A stretch of DNA of 64,000 bases from CAKZQX01 sp034437035 (GCA_034437035.1 DAOTUI010000071.1:13750-77749); one strand, 5' to 3'. Counted from the first letter of the stretch, positions 48,474 to 57,413 are shown. Notes: generated by a model from the sequence alone, not told the origin. Made by a program: numbers and translations.

Positions 48474-51400
48474 TCCTCCATGCCTCCATCCCGCCCCATG
48501 CGGTACTTGATGTCGTAGTTGATGATGAAGTCCAGCTCCTCGGCGGTGAAGCCGTAGTGCTGTGCCAGCGCCCGGTCGATCTCGTCGATGATGGGTTTGG
48601 CCTTATGAACATCAAAGTTAATCTCTTCGACCTGAATATGTTTGCCACGCCGCACTCGAGTTGTACTGCTGGTGTTATAGGCTATCAAAAGTTCTTCTTG
48701 TAGCTTATAAAATGGTCGTGGGTCAACCGTATCCAGGGCAAAGACAGGCAGATCAAGCACCTCGCGGGAAACTACATCCATACAATTTGAGTTACTGATC
48801 CAGTACCAGTAAAAGAGTTGGCTGTTCAATAAAGCGAGAACAATTGGAGCAAACGCGGACTGGATCGTCACTGGTTTATAGTGAGATGACAACTTGCTCA
48901 ACAGTGCCTTGCGCCAGTAGCGTCCACCTGAGTGATAGTACAGAGTTACACCTACTGGGGTTGTATAAGCACGTAGCTTTCGGCCATGATCGAGCATGCG
49001 ACACAAAACCTGTTTTTCGATTGATGAACCCAATTTAGGATGGGGATTAACATGATTTGTGAAGCACGGTTCCGAAACATAGGATAAGGTTTCAAAGATA
49101 TGTGGTCTGTCACCCGTAGTACCACTTGACCATCGCCGATATCCCGTGCCATAAACATTTTTACGTTCATTGGTTTTGTAGAACAGGCTAATCGTCAGGT
49201 TCATATCCACACCAACAAAAAGCTTTCCCGGACGCACGGCGTAATGGCTGTGCCACTGGACGAACGACTGATAAAGGTTCTGAAGTGCTTGCATACTGTC
49301 GGTGGAAACCGAGGCGATTGGCACGATCATTCCACAACGTCCCCCCTGACGCAAGAGAGCCGGCGCACGCTCCACAGTTAGCGCATACAGATTGCCGCAA
49401 GGTTCTGTGACATACCCGCGCACTGTGTAGTGACGGCGCACTTTGCTGTAACCGATATACGGTGGGTTGCCGATAATCACATCGAAGCCGCCGCGCTGCA
49501 TAATGCCGTAAAACTCCACAAACCAGTGGAAAGGCTGATGGGTGGCGAGCCACTGCGTGTAGGCACCCTCACCCCCTGCCCCTCTCCCACGCCGGGGAGA
49601 GGGGTGCTTCCCTTCCCCACCTGTGGGGGAAGGGCCAGGGATGGGGGCAGTAACGCCATATTCCGCCGCCAGGTAGTGGTTCAGTTCATCGTTCAGCGCG
49701 TTCAGGCGGTGGCGCAGTTCCTGCTTGTCCTCCGGCGTCACCGCCCCAACCAGCGTCGTCTGCTGCTGGCGAAACGCCTGGAACAGCCGGTCTACGTCCT
49801 GCGTCTGCGCCTCAATCGCCGCAAGTGATGCCTCTTCTTCTTCCGTGAGCAGCAGTTTGGGGGCGTTGCCCTGCGGGTTGATAATTGCCTGCTGCACCTC
49901 CGCGTAGGTGGCAAAGCCGACCAGCGTGTTGCCCGCCTGAATGTTGAAGTCGATATCCGGCAGCGGCTCGATCTGCTCGGCCCGCTCGATCTGCGCCACC
50001 AGCTTGAGGAACAGCCGCAGCTTGCAGATTTCCACCGCCTCATCCATAATGTCCACGCCAAACAGGTTGTTCACGATGATCGACTTGAAGATAAAGTAAT
50101 GGCGGTTGGGGTGCTGCCCAACACGCTCCAGCGTCTCGCGGAAGTCGCGGTATTTGCGGCCCCTCACCCCCGGCCCCTCTCCCACGCTGGGGCGAGGGGT
50201 GGTTCCCTTCTCAACTGATTGGGGAGAGTCCACAGGAGATGCAAAAGCTGCCCGAATGTGTGCCAGAACTGTCGGCATATCCTGCTCAACCTCAGTGGCG
50301 GTAACACGCACAAAGCGAATGCCAAGCGATTCCAGTATGGCCTGTCGTTCGGCATCAGCTTCGCGCTGGTTCTCGTGTATTGCGCCATCAACTTCGACAG
50401 CCAGCCTTTCCGATGAGCAGTAGAAATCCAGCACAAACGCCCCCACTGGCTGCTGGCGGCGGAACTTCCGCCCATCCAACTGCTTACCGCGCAATGCCTG
50501 CCAGAGCATATCTTCACTCCCTGTTGCCTCACGCCGCAGCGAGCGGGCCACCGCTACCATCTTTTCACGTAACGCGGGCGGTACTTCGAGCTTCCCTTCC
50601 CCGCTGGTGGTGCCCTCACCCCCGGCCCCTCTCCCACGCTGAGGCGAGGGGAGCTTCCCTTCCCCACCTGTGGGGGAAGGGCCAGGGATGGGGGCGCGAT
50701 CATAATCATCCAGAAAGCCCTGCATGCGCTCCAGGCAGGCATCGTACACCGGCTCCAGAATTTCCAAGGCGGCAAACAGGAACGCGCCCGATCCGGCGGT
50801 GGGGTCGAGCACCGTCACCTGCTCGATGGCGCGGTAGAAGGCCCGCAGCAGTTCCGGCCCCTCGCACTGCTGGATCACGTCCTGGGCAAACTGGCGCATA
50901 TCCAGGTTATACGTCACCAGGTCGTTGATCGCGCTGATGTCGCCTGCTGCCAGTTTCGCCCGCACCTCGGCGTAGCGCCGGCGGCGGGCCACCACCTCGC
51001 GCCAGATCTCCGTCGGCAAGGCATACTCTTGTGGGGCAGGTTTGTTCCAATGAGTCCGCTGTGTCACGTCGTCTATCCCGGCGGCAATCTCTGGTGGCAA
51101 CTCATGCTCGCTGCCGTGCCGCACCGCCGGGTAGATGTAGCGGTCGGGGTTGTCGCGCAGCAGCCGCCAGATCGACTGTTCGCCCGCGAAGGCCACCCGG
51201 CACTGCTGCCGCGCCGTGTCGAACAGGCAGGGCAGTACGGTGTTCTGGCTGATGTAGCCGGTGATATCCTCGCGAGTGTAGTACGCGCCCATCTGCTTCT
51301 GGTTGATGTACTTCTCGAAGATGTAGCCCAGCACATCGGGGTTGATCTCGTTGTCGTCGCGCAGCGGGCGGTCGTCCAGGTGCCAGTGATACTGGTCGAA

Positions 51401-51622
51401 GAAGCCAAACAGCCGCTCGAAGGCGCGATCCGGGATGGCGATCTGCTCGCCGTGGCGCTCCTCGATCTGGTGGCGCAGGAACAGGCCGCCGTTCAGGTAG
51501 GGCACGGTGCCGAGCAGGGCGTTGATCTCCGGTGACCGCTCGGCGGGCCTGCGGGCGAACCCCTCAAAGAAGAGCGGGCAGAGGAAGTCGCGGTAGTAGC
51601 GGTCGTCGCCCTGCTGCTGCAT
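48470..51622 (-). CDS. Eco57I/type IIG-like adenine DNA methyltransferase, N-terminally truncated, with inserted DUF559 nuclease
   Basis: The reverse frame is open from 51,826, but sequence before ATG 51,622 overlaps the kinase-WD40 gene and is not methylase. From there: DDRYYRDFLCPLFFEGFARR, GYIFEKYINQKQMGAYYTRE, motif I VLDPTAGSGAFLFAALEILE, motif IV DVIIGNPPYIGYSKV, and a C-terminal target-recognition region ending FIINYDIKYRMGRD. Between motif I and FGVDIMDEAVEICKLRLFLK lies an in-frame ~178-residue insertion with a DUF559 nuclease domain (see 50,159), and a shorter 27-residue insertion lies at 49,565. It methylates adenine in a host-specific site. The N-terminal region, replaced by the kinase-WD40 insert, is missing, so activity is doubtful. 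Confidence 0.85.
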   Translation of the reverse strand: MQQQGDDRYYRDFLCPLFFEGFARRPAERSPEINALLGTVPYLNGGLFLRHQIEERHGEQIAIPDRAFERLFGFFDQYHWHLDDRPLRDDNEINPDVLGYIFEKYINQKQMGAYYTREDITGYISQNTVLPCLFDTARQQCRVAFAGEQSIWRLLRDNPDRYIYPAVRHGSEHELPPEIAAGIDDVTQRTHWNKPAPQEYALPTEIWREVVARRRRYAEVRAKLAAGDISAINDLVTYNLDMRQFAQDVIQQCEGPELLRAFYRAIEQVTVLDPTAGSGAFLFAALEILEPVYDACLERMQGFLDDYDRAPIPGPSPTGGEGKLPSPQRGRGAGGEGTTSGEGKLEVPPALREKMVAVARSLRREATGSEDMLWQALRGKQLDGRKFRRQQPVGAFVLDFYCSSERLAVEVDGAIHENQREADAERQAILESLGIRFVRVTATEVEQDMPTVLAHIRAAFASPVDSPQSVEKGTTPRPSVGEGPGVRGRKYRDFRETLERVGQHPNRHYFIFKSIIVNNLFGVDIMDEAVEICKLRLFLKLVAQIERAEQIEPLPDIDFNIQAGNTLVGFATYAEVQQAIINPQGNAPKLLLTEEEEASLAAIEAQTQDVDRLFQAFRQQQTTLVGAVTPEDKQELRHRLNALNDELNHYLAAEYGVTAPIPGPSPTGGEGKHPSPRRGRGAGGEGAYTQWLATHQPFHWFVEFYGIMQRGGFDVIIGNPPYIGYSKVRRHYTVRGYVTEPCGNLYALTVERAPALLRQGGRCGMIVPIASVSTDSMQALQNLYQSFVQWHSHYAVRPGKLFVGVDMNLTISLFYKTNERKNVYGTGYRRWSSGTTGDRPHIFETLSYVSEPCFTNHVNPHPKLGSSIEKQVLCRMLDHGRKLRAYTTPVGVTLYYHSGGRYWRKALLSKLSSHYKPVTIQSAFAPIVLALLNSQLFYWYWISNSNCMDVVSREVLDLPVFALDTVDPRPFYKLQEELLIAYNTSSTTRVRRGKHIQVEEINFDVHKAKPIIDEIDRALAQHYGFTAEELDFIINYDIKYRMGRDGGMEE
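49565..49646. repeat. Solo double-hairpin repeat inside the methylase gene
   Basis: Two adjacent GC hairpins: CCCCTCTCCC paired with GGGAGAGGGG, and CCCTTCCCC paired with GGGGGAAGGG. It is read in frame as PIPGPSPTGGEGKHPSPRRG, so the coding frame stays open. The same repeat bounds the DUF559 cassette 500 bp away. Confidence 0.85.
50159..50693 (-). mobile_element. Repeat-flanked DUF559 nuclease cassette inserted in frame in the methylase
   Basis: Left repeat 50,159-50,210 and right repeat 50,615-50,693 are copies of the double-hairpin sequence. They are read in two different frames (PRPSVGEGPGVRG and GPSPTGGEGKLPSPQRGRG). Between them is a whole DUF559/very-short-patch-repair-like domain: VARSLRREATGSEDMLWQAL, RGKQLDGRKFRRQQPVGAFV, LDFYCSSERLAVEVDGAIHE and LGIRFVRVTATEVEQD. 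The D, E-x-D and H residues of the nuclease core are present. No intein or intron splicing motifs are seen, so the domain would stay in the protein. It looks like a mobile unit able to move without breaking the host frame. Confidence 0.75.
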
Positions 51623-51659
51623 TTCTATTCCTTGTCGAATAAATTCTTCAGATAAATGA

Positions 51660-53492
51660 TTAAGTACGCCACAGACAGACGGTTTTATCCCAACTTCCAG
51701 TAGCAATGAATTGACCATTAGAGCTAATTTTGATGCCAGTAATGACTTTAGCATGTCCCGTGACAATACTCTGGGATTTTTTGCTCTCCCAATCCCAAAA
51801 ATGTATTGTTCCATCAGTACATCCACTCACAAGAGTTTGTCCATTTGGATTCCAGGCTACATCCCAGACAGTATCTTTATGCCTCCATGAATGGTTAAAT
51901 ATTTGAGCATTACTTACTTGCCAAAACCGAACTTGGTTATCTGTACTGGCAGCAATCATTTGCCCTCCAGGACTATAGCTGACACTCCATATTGGCCCTG
52001 TATGCCCTTTCAGTTTGTGCAGAAGTTGTCCATCAGAAGTTTTCTATACACAGAGTACACTTTCAAAGTCACCTGAGCAAAACGTCTTTTCATCAGGACT
52101 GAAAGCAACCCGGGTGGGCCCTATATTCTCTTGCAGTGAATACAATAAACGGCCATTTGAAAGACTTCGCAAATGAACTGTCCCATCAAAGTTGCCAACA
52201 GCTATTAATTGACCATTTGGACTATATGAAATGCCCCAGACACCACCTGCATACCCTCGAAAAATAGATTGGCATCGATTATCGGATAGGTTCCAAACAT
52301 ATACGGAACCGTCTTTACAGCCACTGGCAAGAAATCGGCTATCTGGACTATAGGCAAGACATTGTACACAATCTTTATGTTCATACTTACGCAGAAGTTG
52401 ACCATCTGAGATGTTCCACAAACGCACAGTTTTGTCAAGACTAGCACTGGCTACAACTCTTCCATATGCACTAAAAGCAACGCCCATAACCGCATCTGTA
52501 TGACCTCTAAATACTCTCAATAACCTTTGGTCAGCTGCGGATGTGGATGTGGGAGCGGCAGATGGTTTTGGGGAACCTGTACCAGATGGTGGACGTGATG
52601 AGAATGTCTTTTTGTTTGACAATGCTTGCTTTAATTCTTCAACATTCTGATAACGGTATTCAGGTCGGATAGCCATAGATTTTTCTATTACCTCTACCAT
52701 ACGATGCGATATATTGAGAGAGTGATCTCTCAATGGTTTTAATGAATCTCGATCCTCCCAGGACATACTCCGAAGAAAACCATGTACAGGTTCTTGTCCT
52801 GAGATTAAATGGTATAAGGTTGCTCCTAGACTGAAAATGTCACTTCTGGGATCGGTTTTGCCAAATTTAACATCCCACTGCTCTGGTGGTGCATATTCAG
52901 CAGTGAGTCCTACTCGTGTAGTTCGTGTTTTTCCTTTACCTGTTTTAAATAGGCCAAAATCTACCAGCTTTATTTGTCCTTGCGTCGTAAGACGTATATT
53001 AGCAGGTTTGATATCTCGGTGGATTATTCTTGGATTACAATTATGCAAGTAACTTAGTGCATCGCATATTTTCAAGGCATAATTTACAAGTTCACCTTCA
53101 GAAAAAGGTTTCTTTCTCTGTTGAAGAATCTCCTCCAGGTTTTGACCTGGAATATACTCCATTACTAGATAGCCATGACCATCATGCTCGAATGCTTCGT
53201 AATAACAAGGTATACAAACATGTTTTTTTTCGTACAGCAACTGAAATTCACGATGAATCCTTTCGGGATAGTGAAGAGTCTCCTTAAGTGCCACCTCTGA
53301 CTTTGTCCGTTGTTCTGTTGCTAAATAAACAGCACCCTGTGCACCATAACCTAGTAAACGTATAATATGATAATGACCGACCACTTCCAAGTAATTAAGG
53401 AATCTCCTGGCATTACGAAGAGACCCTCTGCATTGATTGCAAAATCGCGCTATATCACGGTTTTCTGAACCACAAAGATCGCAAATCTTCAT
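51660..53492 (-). pseudogene. Ser/Thr kinase with WD40 propeller, one in-frame amber codon
   Basis: The full frame is ~610 residues: a zinc ribbon (CDLCGSENRDIARFCNQCRG), a Hanks kinase (about 35-300: LLGYGAQGAVYLA, VALKETLHY, IIHRDIKPANIRL, LVDFGLFKTGKGK, YAPPEQWD), a Pro/Ser linker, then WD40 repeats from about 325 (HTDAVMGVAFSAYGRVVASA, VRLWNISDGQLL). At 52,044-52,046 a TAG stands where each other blade has Trp (ESVLCV-stop-KTSDGQLLHKLKG), and the same frame continues to the final blade at 51,660. It is much AT-richer than the surroundings and lies exactly between a truncated helicase and a truncated methylase, so it is an insertion. It may have had a signalling or conflict role. Confidence 0.88.
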
Positions 53493-53561
53493 TGAAAGAC
53501 TCCTCTAAAACAATTGCATGATGTCCATGCTCCTCGACTCAGCAGTTTTAAATCTTCTCTG

Positions 53562-54461
53562 TCACACCACACCTATAGTTAGTTCCGCCAGTGCAGTTGC
53601 CATCAATGTTTTTCCCAGGCCCACCACATCACCAATCAACACGCCACCACGCTTGTTCAAATGGTGAGCGGCAATCTTGACCGCAGCCGTCTGGTACTCG
53701 AAGAGGTGCGGGAAGTCACGGGGAATACGGAATGTCGAAAGACCGGCGCGGGCTTCTTGCGACAGATGGTAGGCCATATTGAGGTAGATGTGGTAGGGCG
53801 GGATCAACTCCTCGCGCGCCCAACTGTCCTCAATCACCTGCACCAGCACATCGGAAATATCAACACACCAGCGATCATTCCAGCGATTCTCAAACCAGGC
53901 GGCGAGCTTCCGGCAGGCATCATGCTCCAGCACATCGACATTGAGTTCGCCCTGGTGAGACAACCCGGCAAAGGTCAGGTTGCTGCTGCCGAGGTAGCCG
54001 GTGATCGGGTTGTTGTAATCCTCCCGGAAGGCCAGATAGAGCTTGGCGTGCAGGGTGTGACGCAGAAAGAGCTTGACGATAATCTGTTTCTGCCGGATTT
54101 GCTGCACCAGATGGCGCAGGGCGGCTTCATCTGCATTCGTGGGCGTACCCGTCATAAGTTGTGAGCGAAACTCTTCGGCCAACTCATGCTTGAGCCGCAG
54201 GGCCGTCTGGTTATCCATCCCGCGCGCCGGGGCGAGACTCAATGCGGCGCGCAGTTCATCACGGGGGTGGCGCTGCATGCCGACCAGCAGGCGGCAGCAG
54301 CGGCCGGGGCCACCCGGCCAGTCATCAAAGGCGGGGGCAAGCTGCTTCCAGCCGCGCAGATTGAAATAGCCGACACAGAAATCGGCCCGCGTCGCGCTGG
54401 TTAGCGTCTGCTGCAGAGCGGGCAGGAGTCGCCGGTCAATGTTGTCAAAGATGCGTGGCAT
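53562..54461 (-). pseudogene. PLD-nuclease/SNF2-type helicase, truncated after Walker A
   Basis: The N-terminal ~230 residues are a phospholipase D-like domain: TSATRADFCVGYFNLRGWKQ, HTLHAKLYLAF (the H-x-K pair), GYLGSSNLTFAGLSHQGELN. A helicase begins at about residue 255 with YQTAAVKIAAHHLNKRGGVL and GDVVGLGKTLMATALAEL (Walker A), then stops after LTIGVV where the AT-rich insert starts. All later helicase motifs are missing. With the methylase and DprA-like genes downstream on the same strand this would be the first gene of a helicase-methylase defence operon. Confidence 0.85.
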
Positions 54462-54604
54462 AGGGTGTTATCTATCCGATGATATGGATGTGTTCGTAGC
54501 GCTGTCTTCAGGCGGTCTTGCCGGTGGAAAGGATAGGTCAGTGCAACCACATGCGTGCAGGTCTGTTTTTTATTGCGCCCATTGTAGCACACGCAACGTC
54601 GGGC

Positions 54605-54786
54605 CTACAACCCTTCGAGCCGGAGGAAATATACGCCACTCTCACCACCTGCAACGATTTTACGCCCATCTGCACTCAATGCACAGCATACCAATGAACG
54701 ATCCAGGTACAGGTCGTGCCGATAGTATCCTACAAACATACCAGAGTCACGAAATGGAAGACATATACGTTCATACTGACCCCTGT
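54605..54786 (-). pseudogene. Terminal WD40-blade fragment
   Basis: A startless reverse frame ends at TAG 54,605. It reads QYERICLPFRDSGMFVGYYR, DLYLDRSLVCCALSADGRKI and VAGGESGVYFLRLEGL, the shape of a last WD40 blade. It belongs to a different protein from the 52-kb propeller (GC-rich, different residues). Around it, related words GCGCCCATTGTAGCACA (54,577) and GCGCCAATTGTATCACA (54,804) form a short repeat. The remaining sequence up to 55,085 has no gene I can support. Confidence 0.5.
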
Positions 54787-55085
54787 CCGTGGGTCTGTTC
54801 TTGCGCCAATTGTATCACAATGCCATATCCATCACATTACGTTGTTGTATGCTCTGGAGCGGGAAGCGGAATGAACTGAGATTTGCCCCGCTTCCGGATT
54901 GTTCAGCGAGTGAACCTGACGCATTGCAAAGCAAACGCGCCGATTGTCGTCATGATTATGCAGCAGCTAATCGGATGTGGCAGCGGTTGGGTTTTTCTGC
55001 GAGAGGGAACGTCCAGGGCATGGGCGGGATCGCAACCGACTAACTATCTGGTGGTGGGATCTGCGTATTCCACAGGAGGCTATCT

Positions 55086-55733
55086 TCACGCGGATCTATT
55101 GTCTCGGTCGTCAGATAGAGGCGTAGCAGAGCCCGCATCTTCAGCATCATCATACCAGAGTGCCTGCTGCTCCGTACGGGGATGCAGCACCACCCAACCA
55201 CGGCGGTCACGCTTATAAAACGGCGTAGGTTCAATCCGCGCGACACGCCGCAGATGCAGCAGCAACGCGAAAGATGCCTGTGCATGGGTATCCCAGAAGG
55301 CAGCATCTGTAATGCACAGAGCGTCGGCAAACTGGTGGCGAATCTGGTGAAGTGTGTCGGGGGTTATGCGGTAGAATTGGGCATAATCAACGATACCCAC
55401 TCCCAGGATCGGCCCGCCGGACAGCTTAAAAAACACAATATCCTCGGCCTGAACCCGGTCAAATGGGGCGCTGCGATTGACCGAAACCCGCGACTCAATC
55501 GTTTTTTGCCCATCCAGCAGCGCCCAGGCCCGACTGAACAGATCATCGAACAGATCCCCGCGTGCCGCGTAGAGATCCGCGATAATCTGCTGCAACGGAC
55601 GGCGTTCATACTTGAGCAACCCGGTCACCTGCACCCGGATGAGCACCTCCTGTGGGCCGACGTCAGGAAGCGGCACAGTGCGCAGCATCAGCACCTCAGG
55701 GCCGCCAAAGCGATCCAGCGCCACCGCACGCAT
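55086..55733 (-). CDS. ASCH-domain protein fused to a quinone-oxidoreductase N-terminus
   Basis: The first ~38 residues (MRAVALDRFGGPEVLMLRTV, then GPQEVLIRVQVTG) are unmistakably the start of a zinc-type alcohol dehydrogenase/quinone oxidoreductase. From residue ~40 the protein changes to an ASCH-like domain: FSRAWALLDGQKTIESRVSV, NRSAPFDRVQAEDIVFFKLS, GGPILGVGIVDYAQFY, with a C-terminal extension EPTPFYKRDRRGWVVLHP. ASCH domains bind RNA or modified nucleosides. The junction replaced the ASCH gene's own start, so the chimera is probably a chance fusion that supplies a start codon. Confidence 0.7.
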   Translation of the reverse strand: MRAVALDRFGGPEVLMLRTVPLPDVGPQEVLIRVQVTGLLKYERRPLQQIIADLYAARGDLFDDLFSRAWALLDGQKTIESRVSVNRSAPFDRVQAEDIVFFKLSGGPILGVGIVDYAQFYRITPDTLHQIRHQFADALCITDAAFWDTHAQASFALLLHLRRVARIEPTPFYKRDRRGWVVLHPRTEQQALWYDDAEDAGSATPLSDDRDNRSA

Positions 55734-55853
55734 CGTCCGATTACTGTTCCATACGTTTAACCCTCACCATCGTTATCTGATTTCCTAATCATTGAACATC
55801 GTGATCGTTCCCATCAGTGACTCCTTTGCTTCCTCGGTGACTTGAAATGTTCC

Positions 55854-56465
55854 TTATGCATACAGGCGTGCGAAATGCGCCGGGTCGCCGGTTTTGAACA
55901 ACTGGTACCACGCATCCAGGATATCCTCCGAGTATAGGTTCAGGCAGCGGAAAATATGGACCGCAAACTCGAGCGCAGCGGTTCCCGCCGCCGTTATGAC
56001 CCCACTGTCCGTGACGGCAGGGGCGTGCTCGTAGCATGCTCCGCCCCGATAGCCGGTCGCTTGCAGATGGTCGGGCGCATTCCCGGTATGCCGCACCGCA
56101 TCAAGCACGCCCGCCTGGGCCAGTCCGACGGTTGCGCCACAGATTGCGGCAACGGGAACCCCGGCAGCACGAAACACACGCACATGCGGGTAGATCGCTG
56201 CGAGTTCGCCCTGCTCCCACCGATCGCTGCCGGGCAGGATGAGCAGCGCGCTGTGCGCCGGATCCAGCGTGTCGAGCGTCATATCTGGAAGGATGGTGAG
56301 GCCTCCCATGGTGACCACTGACTCATTAGTCAGCCCTACGTTCTGGACGCGGTATGGTCCGGGCTCAGCCGTCACAATGGACGTGTTGATCCCGGTCAGG
56401 GCATAACTCGGCTCCCAATCAGCCAGGGTGTCGAAGACAAACAGATGCACAGTCTGGTGATCCAT
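55854..56465 (-). CDS. DJ-1/PfpI family protein
   Basis: The protein has 203 residues from ATG 56,465 with AAAGGAGAACCGTG upstream. It has the flavodoxin-like DJ-1 fold: VHLFVFDTLADWEPSYALTG, the conserved Glu in the first loop, ALLILPGSDRW, and the nucleophile elbow VAAICGATVGLAQAGVLD (Cys). Members include protease-like, glyoxalase-like and ThiJ-type proteins; the exact reaction cannot be told. It is a single gene on the reverse strand. Confidence 0.88.
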   Translation of the reverse strand: MDHQTVHLFVFDTLADWEPSYALTGINTSIVTAEPGPYRVQNVGLTNESVVTMGGLTILPDMTLDTLDPAHSALLILPGSDRWEQGELAAIYPHVRVFRAAGVPVAAICGATVGLAQAGVLDAVRHTGNAPDHLQATGYRGGACYEHAPAVTDSGVITAAGTAALEFAVHIFRCLNLYSEDILDAWYQLFKTGDPAHFARLYA

Positions 56466-56858
56466 CACGGTTCTCCTTTCTTGACTTGCTTCAGACTTCC
56501 AGGGGCGCTGACTCCTTGCGATCTCGTCGGCATGCGTATCATAGCACACATGTTCCGAAATACAATCCGTCAAATGGATGAATCCTGGCTCATTGTTGCG
56601 GTGTTTGTAGTTACGCTCACGCTCTGCGCCGTGCATTGACTGTCAGGCGCGACGGCATTTCTGGGCAGACCAGGATACGCACGAAGAGACAAGATTGTGC
56701 AACGCGGATTAGCTATACTGGAGATCGCTGAACGTATGTGTAGTGTGTAGAGGATACAGACGATGGCAACACCCGATCAGTTCCGCATCCATTTATAGTT
56801 TACTGCATACAGGACCGGAAAAACATACCGACATACGCGTCAGGAGGAACAGCACAAT
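56466..56858. other. Intergenic region, no gene seen
   Basis: About 390 bp between the DJ-1-like gene and the small membrane gene. A short helix-coding stretch at 56,535-56,639 (SWLIVAVFVVTLTLCAVH) has no ribosome site and is not called. Confidence 0.4.
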
Positions 56859-57043
56859 GGAAGCAGTCATCTTCGTCAGCGGGATCACCTTTGTCGCCGG
56901 GATGGTCGTTCGCTCGCTCTTCACCACCCAGCCCCCACCACAGATTATCTATGTCAAGCCGGAACCGGTGGAACGCGGTGATAGTGGCTGCCATGCCGCT
57001 CATTCTGGTCGGCGCACTGCTGCTGGCGACAGGCAGTGCCTGA
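56859..57043 (+). pseudogene. Small two-helix membrane protein, frameshifted
   Basis: ATG 56,859 follows AGGAGGAACAGCACA. Residues 1-35 (MEAVIFVSGITFVAGMVVRS, then TTQPPPQIIYVKPEPVE) give one helix and a Pro-rich linker. At about 56,972-56,985 the frame shifts; the other frame gives VIVAAMPLILVGALLLATGS, a second helix, and TGA at 57,041. One base is gained or lost between them. It resembles small Chloroflexota membrane proteins of unknown role. Confidence 0.45.
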
Positions 57044-57052
57044 GCAAGAGCC

Positions 57053-57074
57053 CCTGACTTTTAATCAGAGGGTC
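57053..57074 (+). repeat. 22-bp fragment of tRNA-Lys, inverted copy
   Basis: Identical to 22 bp covering the anticodon arm and variable region of the tRNA-Lys gene (its copy is at 57,346-57,325 on the other strand). Begins CCTGACTTTTAATCAGAGGG. Confidence 0.85.
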
Positions 57075-57166
57075 ATACCGGGCGAACGAGCAGTTGCGTT
57101 GACCCACAACCGAGGCCCGTCAGGCAGAGCATCCATCAGGCGTAGCAACAGGTGGGGAAACAGAAT

Positions 57167-57246
57167 TGGGGCGGTCTGTTTGAATAGTGCCAATATGACG
57201 GCAGCGATACAGCGCGTCATACACTCAGTTCAAACAGACCGCCCCA
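57167..57246. repeat. Perfect 18-bp inverted repeat
   Basis: TGGGGCGGTCTGTTTGAA (57,167-57,184) and its exact complement (57,229-57,246) around a 44-nt loop. It lies inside the larger inversion formed by the two tRNA-Lys segments. Confidence 0.85.
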
Positions 57247-57253
57247 GGATCGC

Positions 57254-57283
57254 AAAAAAACGCCCCACGTTGTAACGTGGGGT
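57254..57283 (-). terminator. Rho-independent terminator of tRNA-Lys
   Basis: On the reverse strand CCCCACGTT and AACGTGGGG pair, followed by GCG and seven T residues. It lies 14 nt past the tRNA 3' end. Confidence 0.85.
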
Positions 57284-57296
57284 CAGGGAAAAAACC

Positions 57297-57371
57297 TGGT
57301 GAGCCGGGTGAGATTCGAACTCACGACCCTCTGATTAAAAGTCAGGTGCTCTACCACTGAGCTACCGGCCC
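57297..57371 (-). tRNA. tRNA-Lys (anticodon UUU), CCA encoded
   Basis: On the reverse strand GGGCCGG pairs with CCGGCTC, then discriminator A and CCA. The D arm contains TAGCTCAGTGGTAGAGC, the anticodon arm CTGACTTTTAATCAG has UUU at the centre, and the T arm has GTGAGTTCGAATCTCAC. 75 nt including CCA. It has its own promoter and terminator, so it is a single-gene unit. Confidence 0.97.
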
Positions 57372-57380
57372 ACCACTTGC

Positions 57381-57409
57381 ATTATAGCCCGATCTGCCGA
57401 GACGCGCAA
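57381..57409 (-). promoter_or_regulatory. tRNA-Lys promoter
   Basis: Reverse strand: TTGCGC (57,409-57,404), 17 nt, TATAAT (57,386-57,381), about 10 nt before the tRNA 5' end. Confidence 0.8.
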
Positions 57410-57413
57410 ACCG

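Noticed and set aside
50159..50693. DUF559 insertion as an intein or group II intron
   Set aside because: No Cys/Ser and His-Asn junction residues, no intron secondary structure; the flanks are ordinary hairpin repeats.
57053..57074. tRNA fragment as a classical attachment site of an integrated element
   Set aside because: It is inverted relative to the tRNA gene and no integrase gene is present; att sites are direct repeats.
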